From positions 1 through 28,645 of IMG/VR virus record IMGVR_UViG_3300042888_001982: a stretch of 28,645 nt of DNA. One strand, 5' to 3'. A program made the translations under genes and the position numbers. The stretch comes from a virus. The notes under the pieces were generated by a model. That model was not told the DNA's origin and did no database searches. It worked only from the letters and a program-made list of their open reading frames with translations. Positions 21,365-27,394 of this stretch are shown in pieces (position 1 is the first letter of the stretch; each line of letters starts with the position of its first letter).

Positions 21365-22903
21365 ATGCGTGATATACTCAACAGACTTGAAACACTAAAT
21401 GAAAGTACAGGACTCGCCGGACGAAAATCCGGCGATGTATTTAAAACACCTGACGGTGATGAAATTGTATTTAATAACATAAAATTTTATCCGGAGTTAG
21501 GTGGAAAATTAGAACCAGACGAACTTGATAGGGCGATAACTCAAGTTGATAGCGTTGGCGCTATCAAGTGGCTAAATAATCGTTCTTCTAGAACCGGTGG
21601 TATAGCAGTTGCATCATTTGATACTCCTGAAGGTGAGCTATATTTCGGTAGATATCTAGAATCAGTCAAACCTAACTTTACAGATAACTATGTTCCTAAT
21701 CAGATTGGTGATTACAAATTTGCAGGTAAAGCAGCAGCTAAGGCTCAATCAGGATTGAGCCCACAGGACCTACTCACTGATAAAATTGACCTAACAGCAA
21801 ATGATATTCTGTCACAGTTAGCAAACACTTTAGGTACCGATAATCCTTTATATAAGATGGCATATAGTTTAGCTGATGGTACTCCACTACCAATGACTAT
21901 TGACGCTCCCGAAGGCGTAAGTTTCAGTGCGTTCAGAGATTATTTCTGTGAGATATTACAGCCCATCGCATTACAGAAGGGTCAGTATACAGGCAATGCA
22001 GGTGAGGCTGCTGAAATCTTCTTGGGTGGAAGCTTTGAAGACACGGTGATTAGCTTTGACGATACAAAGACTGCTGGATTGAGCGATAGTATCATGACCA
22101 ACAGCGAAGGTAAGAGTATCAAAGTAAGCACCAAGGGCGGTAAAGGTGCAACTGCAAGTACTAGTAATCTAATCAATAGTGTAGATGAATTGAGTCAAAC
22201 ACCAAATGGTCAGAAACTCTTAGAAAAATATAGCGATACTATTGAAATCTTGCGTGAAATTAAAAAGCAAGGACAAGCGGGTTCTCCTCTATATCTAGGC
22301 GTAAAGTATGATATCATTGACCAAGAAGACGCACAGACTGTAAAGGACTTGAAAAAGTTAGGTCCTGCTAATATGGATAACATTGATAATTTGGGATTAT
22401 CCGATAATCTAGTCAGTCTTGCTAAATCTAGAAATGCAGACAACCCTAGCAGTATCAATTTATACTACCACCTGATGGCTGCTATTGCACACAAAGCCGC
22501 AGAAGAAGTCAATGATAAGACTGACTTTAGTAACGCTGCTGCCGATATTCTTAACAACGGTGCGTTAGTGCAGGTGTACACCAAAGCTAAAGAAAGCAAG
22601 GGACAATGGACCCTTGACGAATTCAATACAGTATATCCTGGTGAAAGTATCAAGGGTGTTTACCTAAGTGCAGGTAAAACTTATTACAGCACAGGTATCA
22701 AAGGTAACTATACATTCAATATTGATAAAGGTCAGGGAAAACAAAAAGACGATGAGGCTACTTCTGCATCGCCGGGCCGTGCAAAGAGGGCACAGTCTGA
22801 AAAAGAATTCACTGATAAAGCGGCAGATATTGCCTTAGGTAGAAACAAGCCTAAGCTTGATAAAGCAGTACCAACCGGTAATGTTGGTAGAGCAAAACGG
22901 TAA
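21365..22903 (+). CDS. large late protein, possible packaged nuclease-like protein
   Basis: 512 aa. The N-terminus MRDILNRLETLNESTG looks like a T4 capsid-targeting leader: a short amphipathic helix and TLNE before Ser, which fits the prohead protease rule of Leu/Ile-x-Glu. Around residues 210-265 the order GEAAEIFLGG, then DSIMTNSEGKSIKVSTKGGKG resembles a PD-(D/E)XK core (Glu, Asp, then VSTK). The C-terminus repeats SPGRAKR and NVGRAKR about 35 residues apart, in basic, low-complexity sequence. With its late promoter, it could be an internal head protein ejected with the DNA. Function is inferred, not shown. Confidence 0.6.
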   Translation: MRDILNRLETLNESTGLAGRKSGDVFKTPDGDEIVFNNIKFYPELGGKLEPDELDRAITQVDSVGAIKWLNNRSSRTGGIAVASFDTPEGELYFGRYLESVKPNFTDNYVPNQIGDYKFAGKAAAKAQSGLSPQDLLTDKIDLTANDILSQLANTLGTDNPLYKMAYSLADGTPLPMTIDAPEGVSFSAFRDYFCEILQPIALQKGQYTGNAGEAAEIFLGGSFEDTVISFDDTKTAGLSDSIMTNSEGKSIKVSTKGGKGATASTSNLINSVDELSQTPNGQKLLEKYSDTIEILREIKKQGQAGSPLYLGVKYDIIDQEDAQTVKDLKKLGPANMDNIDNLGLSDNLVSLAKSRNADNPSSINLYYHLMAAIAHKAAEEVNDKTDFSNAAADILNNGALVQVYTKAKESKGQWTLDEFNTVYPGESIKGVYLSAGKTYYSTGIKGNYTFNIDKGQGKQKDDEATSASPGRAKRAQSEKEFTDKAADIALGRNKPKLDKAVPTGNVGRAKR

Positions 22904-22912
22904 CCAAATCAC

Positions 22913-22941
22913 TTGCTAAAGTAACAAAACTAGTGTACTAT
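22913..22941 (+). promoter_or_regulatory. clpP: sigma70-type promoter for clpP
   Basis: TTGCTA at 22913-22918, 17 bp, TACTAT at 22936-22941, with a leader of about 23 bases and an AGAAGGA ribosome site before ATG 22971. The boxes are weaker than those of the other promoters. clpP therefore has its own start, separate from the late hsp20 signal. Confidence 0.6.
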
Positions 22942-22970
22942 GAACTTCTAATCAAATAGAAGGATAATTA

Positions 22971-23561
22971 ATGACACTAGTTCCAATGGTACTTGAACAG
23001 ACCTCTCGCGGTGAGCGTTCATACGACATCTATTCCCGACTGCTTAAGGACCGTGTAATTTTGCTTGAAGGCGAAGTCCATGATCAAATGGCAAATCTTA
23101 TTGTAGCACAGTTGCTTTATCTTGAATCTGAGGATCCTGATAGCGACATTTCAATGTACATTAACAGCCCGGGCGGTAGTGTCACTGCTGGTATGGCAAT
23201 CTACGACACTATGCAGTTTATCAAGCCAGACATTACTACTATCGTAATGGGTCAAGCTTGTTCAATGGGTTCGTTGCTTGCTCAAGCAGGTGCAGCAGGT
23301 AAGCGTCTTATGCTTCCTCATGCACGACACATGATTCACCAGCCCTCAGGCGGCGCCCGTGGTCAAGCGACTGACATGGAAATTCAGGTTCGTGAAATCC
23401 TTGCAATGAAGAAGTCATTGACTGAAATCTATGTCAAGCATAACAGTGCCGGTAAGACTTATGAGCAGCTTGTAGCCGATATGGAACGAGACTATTTTAT
23501 GAGTGCAGAAGAAGCACTTGCATATGGTCTTATCGATAAGGTTATCAACAAGCGTGACTAA
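22971..23561 (+). CDS. clpP: ClpP, serine protease subunit of Clp protease
   Basis: 196 aa. Catalytic triad Ser98 ([10 protein letters not shown]), His123 (MIHQPSGG) and Asp172 (MERDYFM) are all present, as are the substrate-binding [11 protein letters not shown] strand, the handle helix region and the ATPase-docking N-terminal loop. The start [17 protein letters not shown] aligns with residue 1 of mature E. coli ClpP (ALVPMVIEQ), so there is no propeptide to remove. It should form the double-ring proteolytic chamber and can pair with the phage or host ClpX. ATG 22971 follows AGAAGGA. Confidence 0.96.
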   Translation: MTLVPMVLEQTSRGERSYDIYSRLLKDRVILLEGEVHDQMANLIVAQLLYLESEDPDSDISMYINSPGGSVTAGMAIYDTMQFIKPDITTIVMGQACSMGSLLAQAGAAGKRLMLPHARHMIHQPSGGARGQATDMEIQVREILAMKKSLTEIYVKHNSAGKTYEQLVADMERDYFMSAEEALAYGLIDKVINKRD

Positions 23562-23631
23562 AGAAGAGGTGTACCTTGCTGTTGGGGTTATGGTAATTGC
23601 AATCATATGGGTATTGATGTTTTTAACATAA
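23554..23631 (+). CDS. possible 25 aa membrane peptide after clpP
   Basis: A GTG at 23554, inside the end of clpP, opens a short frame: [12 protein letters not shown] followed by a continuous hydrophobic run to the stop. No clear ribosome site is seen, so it would depend on coupling to clpP. Its only support is the clean single-span profile and tight fit before the late motif at 23635. Confidence 0.3.
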   Translation: MTKEEVYLAVGVMVIAIIWVLMFLT

Positions 23632-23634
23632 CGC

Positions 23635-23642
23635 AATAAATA
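23635..23642 (+). promoter_or_regulatory. possible late promoter AATAAATA
   Basis: NATAAATA match with predicted start near 23648, then TAGGGAGA as ribosome site before ATG 23667. Confidence 0.5.
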
Positions 23643-23666
23643 CTACTATATTAGGGAGATAATGCC

Positions 23667-23861
23667 ATGAATTCATATCGTACAGTAACGAAGCAGGCGT
23701 CTCCCGGATCTAGTAAAGATGTAGTAAACATTTATCACAACGGTAAATTCAAAATTGCGTATCGTTATAGAGACTGGTCCGAAGAAGCTGTAATCAAAGA
23801 ACTTGATCTTCTTAAGATAAGGTTTTCGGATACTAACGGATATCTGATAAAAATAGGTTGA
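23667..23861 (+). CDS. small phage protein, unknown function
   Basis: 64 aa, basic. It reads MNSYRTVTKQASPGSSKDVV, then IYHNGKFKIAYRYRDWSEE, then AVIKELDLLKIRFSDT. A small beta-hairpin plus helix is likely. GGGAGA precedes the ATG. Its stop codon (TGA) forms part of the TTGACT -35 box of the next gene. Confidence 0.72.
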   Translation: MNSYRTVTKQASPGSSKDVVNIYHNGKFKIAYRYRDWSEEAVIKELDLLKIRFSDTNGYLIKIG

Positions 23862-23886
23862 CTCTACACTCATTTGGGTGTAGAGT
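23858..23886 (+). promoter_or_regulatory. sigma70-type promoter forming a 9 bp dyad, leaderless
   Basis: TTGACT at 23858-23863, 17 bp, TAGAGT at 23881-23886, then 6 bases to ATG 23893. The -35 and -10 ends are themselves inverted repeats: ACTCTACAC (23861-23869) and GTGTAGAGT (23878-23886) with an 8 base loop. This could be an operator, or in read-through RNA a hairpin. Confidence 0.7.
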
Positions 23887-23892
23887 TAATCT

Positions 23893-24156
23893 ATGGATAA
23901 CGAAGACTTTTATCATAAGTGTGCCGAACTGTTGGGAGTTGAATATGACTGCCAGCCGTTTCCGTGGACCCATTCTAACCGCACACGCTGGAACAATCGT
24001 GCGCCTGGTTCTGGTCGTTATCCTGGCTTCGGCATCATTCGCAAGTTTAGTAATCAGATACATGTAGCATTGTCTAACCCTATCAGCCATCACGGTATCT
24101 ATGATAGCGAGGAAGAAGTTTTCACTTTTTTGCAGAATTTGGATAAAAGTGGTTGA
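23893..24156 (+). CDS. small phage protein, predicted leaderless mRNA
   Basis: 87 aa. Residues 1-20 are acidic (MDNEDFYHKCAELLGVEYDC). The middle is rich in Arg, Pro and Gly (WTHSNRTRWNNRAPGSGRYP) and the end is helical. No ribosome site precedes the ATG. No family recognised. The last codons overlap the next promoter (stop TGA inside TTGACA at 24153). Confidence 0.75.
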   Translation: MDNEDFYHKCAELLGVEYDCQPFPWTHSNRTRWNNRAPGSGRYPGFGIIRKFSNQIHVALSNPISHHGIYDSEEEVFTFLQNLDKSG

Positions 24157-24181
24157 CATTAGTTACCCATTTTGCTATAGT
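24153..24181 (+). promoter_or_regulatory. sigma70-type promoter, copy of the 13650 element
   Basis: TTGACA at 24153-24158, 17 bp, TATAGT at 24176-24181. From TACCC to the end of TATAGTGAAT it is identical to the promoter at 13650. The leader then joins the shared 24 base element. Confidence 0.78.
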
Positions 24182-24182
24182 G

Positions 24183-24206
24183 AATTATAAGCTGAGAAAA
24201 CGGAGA
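24183..24206 (+). repeat. shared 24 base leader element, copy 1
   Basis: Starts AATTATAAGCTG and ends AAAACGGAGA. Identical in three leaders (also 24558-24581 and 25751-25774), each time just after the -10 and exactly 6 bases before the ATG. It carries the CGGAGA ribosome site. Confidence 0.85.
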
Positions 24207-24212
24207 TACAAA

Positions 24213-24500
24213 ATGGCGAACGAATTGAAGCAGTATATTGATCGTGCTAACACTTTCGGTAAGCTTTTCGGCGAAAAAGAGTATGACCTCAACAATGTGT
24301 TTGACCGTCGTCGCCTCGCTGACAAGCTGGACTGTGATCTTAGCCCTGAGAACTTGACCTGTGATGGTGAAGTGCGCGGTACAGCACTTAAGAATAAGTA
24401 CACATTCTTGACTCGTGCCCAGAAGCAGCTTGAATTGGTAGAGCAGCATGAAACAAAACATGCTATGCTGATGGGTGGTCCCTTCCCTATCGCAGGATAA
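24213..24500 (+). CDS. small phage protein, unknown function
   Basis: 95 aa. Helical and charged: MANELKQYIDRANTFGKLFG, then NVFDRRRLADKLDCDLSPEN, then RAQKQLELVEQHETKHAML. ATG 24213 is fixed by the ribosome site 6 bases upstream. No recognised family. First of three genes with the shared leader, so probably expressed early with them. Confidence 0.78.
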   Translation: MANELKQYIDRANTFGKLFGEKEYDLNNVFDRRRLADKLDCDLSPENLTCDGEVRGTALKNKYTFLTRAQKQLELVEQHETKHAMLMGGPFPIAG

Positions 24501-24527
24501 TTTTTTGCGGTAACGGCAACTTTTTGG

Positions 24528-24556
24528 TTGACTCTTACCCAAAACTCGTGTAGAGT
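24528..24556 (+). promoter_or_regulatory. sigma70-type promoter, shared-leader family
   Basis: TTGACT at 24528-24533, 17 bp with TTACCC at its start, TAGAGT at 24551-24556. Confidence 0.75.
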
Positions 24557-24557
24557 A

Positions 24558-24581
24558 AATTATAAGCTGAGAAAACGGAGA
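24558..24581 (+). repeat. shared 24 base leader element, copy 2
   Basis: Identical to the element at 24183-24206 and again 6 bases before the ATG (24588). Confidence 0.85.
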
Positions 24582-24587
24582 TTGAAT

Positions 24588-24866
24588 ATGAACAAGTTTG
24601 AAACCCTCTCGCACTTCGTACTGACCCAAGCGGACAACGAAGAACTCAACACTCTCGTTGAATATATCAAGATGCGCCGTCAGCAGATTACTAAGTCTAA
24701 TGTGCGCTCTATTTCTAAGGGTGCTAAGGTCACTTTCACTGGTCGTAACGGCACTGTGTTTAACGGCACTGTGATGGATGTGAAGATTAAGAACCTCGTC
24801 GTTGAAACGCAGCTTGGTCGCTATCGTGTCCCTGCTTCAATGGTCAAGATTGTTCAGGAGGCTTAA
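24588..24866 (+). CDS. small protein with KOW-like C-terminal beta domain
   Basis: 92 aa. The N-terminal half is helical (LSHFVLTQADNEELNTLVEY, then KMRRQQITK). The C-terminal half reads ISKGAKVTFTGRNGTVFNGT, then VMDVKIKNLVVETQLGRYRV, a pattern of short strands with Gly turns like KOW or SH3-type barrels found in nucleic-acid and ribosome-binding proteins. The resemblance is weak. Second gene with the shared leader. Confidence 0.68.
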   Translation: MNKFETLSHFVLTQADNEELNTLVEYIKMRRQQITKSNVRSISKGAKVTFTGRNGTVFNGTVMDVKIKNLVVETQLGRYRVPASMVKIVQEA

Positions 24867-24867
24867 G

Positions 24868-25011
24868 ATGAAGTACTTCTTGATAATCGCCGGCATTCTT
24901 ACTATGTGTATTCCCGATAATGCAAGCTGGTTGCAGTTTGTGTTGCAGGGTGCAGTTGGTCTTGCGATGTTTATTACTGGTGTTGTTTTAGTTTTGGATA
25001 AGGATATTTAA
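24868..25011 (+). CDS. 47 aa membrane protein
   Basis: Two hydrophobic segments (YFLIIAGILTMCIP and LQFVLQGAVGLAMFITGVVL) separated by DNASW. CAGGAGG precedes the ATG. Lies 1 base after the previous stop and leads directly into another membrane gene, so the pair may act together. Function unknown. Confidence 0.72.
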   Translation: MKYFLIIAGILTMCIPDNASWLQFVLQGAVGLAMFITGVVLVLDKDI

Positions 25012-25012
25012 T

Positions 25013-25246
25013 ATGGATAAGTTTCTTGAATTTGTTGTAGATAAGGTTTTCAGTTTTGGTATGTTCATGTTCTTGTTTGGCACAGCAGTTCTTATTTTGC
25101 TAGGTAGCATTGCTGTAGCATCAGATAAGGCTCGGGAACAAACACAGTTGCGTGTCGAAGCCTGCTATGCTCAGGGAATGGTTCTCGTTCGCACTGATGC
25201 TGGTCAGCGTTGTGTTCTTCCCCAGTCTCTCGTAAAGGTGAAGTAA
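25013..25246 (+). CDS. single-span membrane protein with soluble C-terminus
   Basis: 77 aa. One strong span at residues about 14-36 (FGMFMFLFGTAVLILLGSIA) follows a short N-terminal helix. The C-terminal 40 residues contain two cysteines (VEACYAQG and QRCVLPQS) that could pair if exported. Starts 1 base after the previous stop. Reminiscent in size of phage membrane or lysis accessory proteins, but no family recognised. Confidence 0.72.
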   Translation: MDKFLEFVVDKVFSFGMFMFLFGTAVLILLGSIAVASDKAREQTQLRVEACYAQGMVLVRTDAGQRCVLPQSLVKVK

Positions 25247-25247
25247 T

Positions 25248-25691
25248 ATGGGTCTTGATATGTATCTCAACGCCGAGCGTTATTTGTGGAGTCACGAGGA
25301 AGGCGATAAGCAGATTAGTGAAAACATCGGGCAGCTTATCGGTCTACCAACTGATGGTAAGGTAAAGACCATTACTGTTGAAGCTGGTTACTGGCGTAAG
25401 TCTAATCAAATTCATAACTGGTTTGTTGCTAATGTGCAGGAAGGCAAGGACGAATGCCAGGAAGCATATGTCAGTCGTGAACAACTAACAGAGTTGCGTG
25501 AGGTTTGCCAAAAGATTCTTGACAATAACGAACTAGCTGAAAAGCTGCTTCCAACTGCATCAGGATTCTTCTTCGGCGGAACCGAATATGACCAGTGGTA
25601 CTTCAATGATATTGAAGAAACTATCAAGATTATTGATAACGCACTGTTGATGCCTAAACAATGGGATTTCAACTACCGTTCAAGCTGGTAA
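25248..25691 (+). CDS. conserved phage protein MGLDMYL family, unknown function
   Basis: 147 aa. MGLDMYLNAERYLW opens a protein type widespread in phages. Other shared parts are EAGYWRKSNQIHNWFVANVQ, ECQEAYVSREQLTELREVC and SGFFFGGTEYDQWYFNDIEE. Soluble, acidic and aromatic-rich. The activity is not known to me and names given to such proteins in databases are often unreliable. Confidence 0.85.
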   Translation: MGLDMYLNAERYLWSHEEGDKQISENIGQLIGLPTDGKVKTITVEAGYWRKSNQIHNWFVANVQEGKDECQEAYVSREQLTELREVCQKILDNNELAEKLLPTASGFFFGGTEYDQWYFNDIEETIKIIDNALLMPKQWDFNYRSSW

Positions 25692-25720
25692 AAAAAATCG
25701 TACCTGAGGTCACTTTTCGG

Positions 25721-25749
25721 TTGACTTCGGGTACCTTTTTGTCTATAGT
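25721..25749 (+). promoter_or_regulatory. sigma70-type promoter, shared-leader family
   Basis: TTGACT at 25721-25726, 17 bp containing TACCTTTTTG, TATAGT at 25744-25749. Followed by the shared 24 base leader. Confidence 0.76.
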
Positions 25750-25750
25750 A

Positions 25751-25774
25751 AATTATAAGCTGAGAAAACGGAGA
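25751..25774 (+). repeat. shared 24 base leader element, copy 3
   Basis: Identical to the copies at 24183 and 24558, 6 bases before ATG 25781. Confidence 0.85.
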
Positions 25775-25780
25775 CACACA

Positions 25781-26056
25781 ATGATCTACACTGTCAAGAT
25801 TTATCGCTATGATCGTCGCTGCAAGAGCGGTGAACGCTTTGTCAACTCGTATGACTTTGACCGTAAGGACAACGCTGCGATGGATCGTGAAGTCAACGCT
25901 CTCCGTGGTGCTGGCTACTTTGACGATATGTTTCGCATTGAGTATGCTCCCAAATTCATCACTGTCAAGAACATGATGAGCGGCAAGGATGTGCAGATTG
26001 CTGCCGATACTCCTTGGAGCTGCCGCCCTGATTCCGAATCATATTGGAGCATGTAA
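25781..26056 (+). CDS. small phage protein, unknown function
   Basis: 91 aa, rich in Tyr, Arg and Asp: MIYTVKIYRYDRRCKSGERF, then SYDFDRKDNAAMDREVNALR, then APKFITVKNMMSGKDVQIAA. Looks like a small alpha/beta fold. Third gene with the shared leader. Function unknown. Confidence 0.76.
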   Translation: MIYTVKIYRYDRRCKSGERFVNSYDFDRKDNAAMDREVNALRGAGYFDDMFRIEYAPKFITVKNMMSGKDVQIAADTPWSCRPDSESYWSM

Positions 26057-26057
26057 G

Positions 26058-26240
26058 ATGGTTAAAGATATCAATGAAGCTAATCGTATCGTAGGCAACA
26101 TGGCTAAGGAACGCAATCGTTCTAGTGATGAAGTGCTTAACGAATTCTTGCGTTATCAGAAAGATGGCGAGTGTCAGCATTTTTGGCCTGATGAAAATAC
26201 TGCCTGCAGGATGCTGTTGCGTATTGGGGTCCCGGTATAA
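26058..26240 (+). CDS. small phage protein, unknown function
   Basis: 60 aa from ATG 26058, 1 base after the previous stop. Helical: INEANRIVGNMAKERNRSSD then EVLNEFLRYQKDGE, with CQHFW and TACRMLL near the end. A small DNA-binding or partner-binding helix bundle is possible. Nothing specific recognised. Confidence 0.65.
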   Translation: MVKDINEANRIVGNMAKERNRSSDEVLNEFLRYQKDGECQHFWPDENTACRMLLRIGVPV

Positions 26241-26247
26241 GGTTTGA

Positions 26248-26255
26248 TATAAATA
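26248..26255 (+). promoter_or_regulatory. T4-type late promoter TATAAATA before holin-like gene
   Basis: Exact TATAAATA with predicted start near 26261 and an AAAAAGGA ribosome site before ATG 26290. A late signal fits a lysis or structural gene. Confidence 0.6.
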
Positions 26256-26289
26256 TGTCTGTACCCGTATAACAAAAAGGATAAAAGGT

Positions 26290-26532
26290 ATGGACATATT
26301 AGGAAAACTCAATGGTATGCTTGCCGAGGGCGACGGCAAACTCAGCAACAAGCGTGTTATCACTCTACTAAGCACTTTAATGCTTGTAGTAGCATTCGTA
26401 GCCAATCTATTTTTCAATTATAAAATTGACGATAACATTCTAAATGCTATCATGTTTGTAATCATCGGTGGTATGGGCATCACTGGCATGGAAAAGTTTG
26501 CTCCAAAAATAACTGCACCAATCAAAAAATAA
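26290..26532 (+). CDS. holin-like small membrane protein
   Basis: 80 aa. MDILGKLNGMLAEGDGKLSN then KRVITLLSTLMLVVAFVANL form a polar N-terminus and first span; LNAIMFVIIGGMGITGMEKF is the second span, followed by a Lys-rich tail. Size, two spans and charged tail fit class II holins, and I recall similar proteins in T4-like marine phages. Late promoter upstream. No endolysin is visible in this window. Confidence 0.6.
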   Translation: MDILGKLNGMLAEGDGKLSNKRVITLLSTLMLVVAFVANLFFNYKIDDNILNAIMFVIIGGMGITGMEKFAPKITAPIKK

Positions 26533-26535
26533 CGC

Positions 26536-26564
26536 TTGACATTACCTCGTTTTGGGCATATAGT
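26536..26564 (+). promoter_or_regulatory. sigma70-type promoter nested in two dyads
   Basis: TTGACA at 26536-26541, 17 bp, TATAGT at 26559-26564. It lies within the dyad pair described at 26544-26587. Confidence 0.78.
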
Positions 26565-26587
26565 GAATCTATAGTTTGAAACGAGGT
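26544..26587 (+). promoter_or_regulatory. nested inverted repeats covering promoter and ribosome site
   Basis: Outer arms ACCTCGTTT (26544-26552) and AAACGAGGT (26579-26587), inner arms TATAG (26559-26563) and CTATA (26569-26573). They share nearly the same centre, just after the -10. The outer right arm contains GAGG, the ribosome site of ATG 26593, so it would be paired in read-through RNA only. Confidence 0.72.
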
Positions 26588-26592
26588 TTGTC

Positions 26593-26988
26593 ATGGATAT
26601 GCTTACAGTAGGTAACGAAGTTACTATCAAAGTCAAAAATGTAATGTGGCCCGTTCGTCATCGTTATGCGAATGGTGTTGCTGGTCCTGAGTTCAATGTG
26701 TACACTGGTACCGTTGTTCGTGAAAAGTGGTTTGGTGCAGAAGAAATTGGCATCACTACTGGCAATCCCCAATTCCCCTTTCGTCGCATTCATCGTGAGC
26801 GTATCGTAGAAGTCGGTGGCGCTACGATTGATTATACTCCTGTCAAAAGTGACCGTATCACTAAGACCGTGCAGGGCAGCAAGGGTAACACCTATATCGT
26901 CACTGCTGAAAATGGTAAGGCTACTTGCACTTGTCAGGGCTACTCGTTTAGAAAGACTTGTAAGCACACTCTAGAGGTGCTTGCATAA
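26593..26988 (+). CDS. SWIM zinc-finger protein
   Basis: 131 aa. The C-terminus KATCTCQGYSFRKTCKHTLE is a SWIM finger (CxC, then CxH), a zinc motif that binds DNA or protein partners. The N-terminal 80 residues are beta-rich (VGNEVTIKVKNVMWPVRHRY, then VYTGTVVREKWFG), perhaps a KOW/SH3-like domain. KGNTYIVTAENGKATCTC links the two. A DNA- or RNA-binding regulator is plausible. Confidence 0.78.
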   Translation: MDMLTVGNEVTIKVKNVMWPVRHRYANGVAGPEFNVYTGTVVREKWFGAEEIGITTGNPQFPFRRIHRERIVEVGGATIDYTPVKSDRITKTVQGSKGNTYIVTAENGKATCTCQGYSFRKTCKHTLEVLA

Positions 26989-27185
26989 TGCGTATTCGTG
27001 CTGTTATTGAGTTTGACCTCACATTTAGCGATGATATTCCGAGCATTGAGGAATTAACTGCATACCATAACGCTAACCTAAACGAGAGTATTGCTCTAGA
27101 AATCAAAAATCTTCTAGAGGATGAGCATCGTGGTCTAGCAGAATATGATAGTGCTGTTGTGTCTGTGCGAGAGGTTCTTGTATAA
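26988..27185 (+). CDS. small acidic phage protein
   Basis: 65 aa. MRIRAVIEFDLTFSDDIPSI, then a helix (NESIALEIKNLLEDE), then a final strand (SAVVSVREVLV). Start overlaps the SWIM gene stop by 1 base (TAATG). Likely ferredoxin-like or similar small alpha/beta protein. Function unknown. Confidence 0.72.
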   Translation: MRIRAVIEFDLTFSDDIPSIEELTAYHNANLNESIALEIKNLLEDEHRGLAEYDSAVVSVREVLV

Positions 27186-27394
27186 TGCAGTGGGTTCGTG
27201 AAAATAGCAAGCCTTATAAGCTGGAGCTGAAATACAAGCCCGGCTATGATGTTTGGAAAGAAGTGCAAGATACCCTGTGGGAAGCCAAAGACTGGTGCAA
27301 GCAGAACAAGATGATGATTTGGGATGATGGATTGTTTTATATTCGTTTTAACAATGAGCGGGACCTATCATGGTTCCTATTGAGGTGGTCATGA
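27185..27394 (+). CDS. small protein, tandem paralogue 1
   Basis: 69 aa. Shares its length and C-terminus (RFNNERDLSWFLLRWS) with the next gene, whose end reads VFNSPADLSFFILRWS. Both are Trp-rich with a central helix. The start overlaps the previous stop (TAATG). Function unknown; see the finding on the tandem pair. Confidence 0.75.
   Translation: MQWVRENSKPYKLELKYKPGYDVWKEVQDTLWEAKDWCKQNKMMIWDDGLFYIRFNNERDLSWFLLRWS

Noticed and set aside
24505-24525. Terminator-like TTGC/GCAA hairpin followed by CTTTTT
   Set aside because: The stem is only 4 bp, too weak to call a terminator, although the T run is present.
24159-24629. Minus-strand frame of 156 codons across 24213-24500
   Set aside because: It crosses two plus-strand promoters and leaders, and no protein family is visible.
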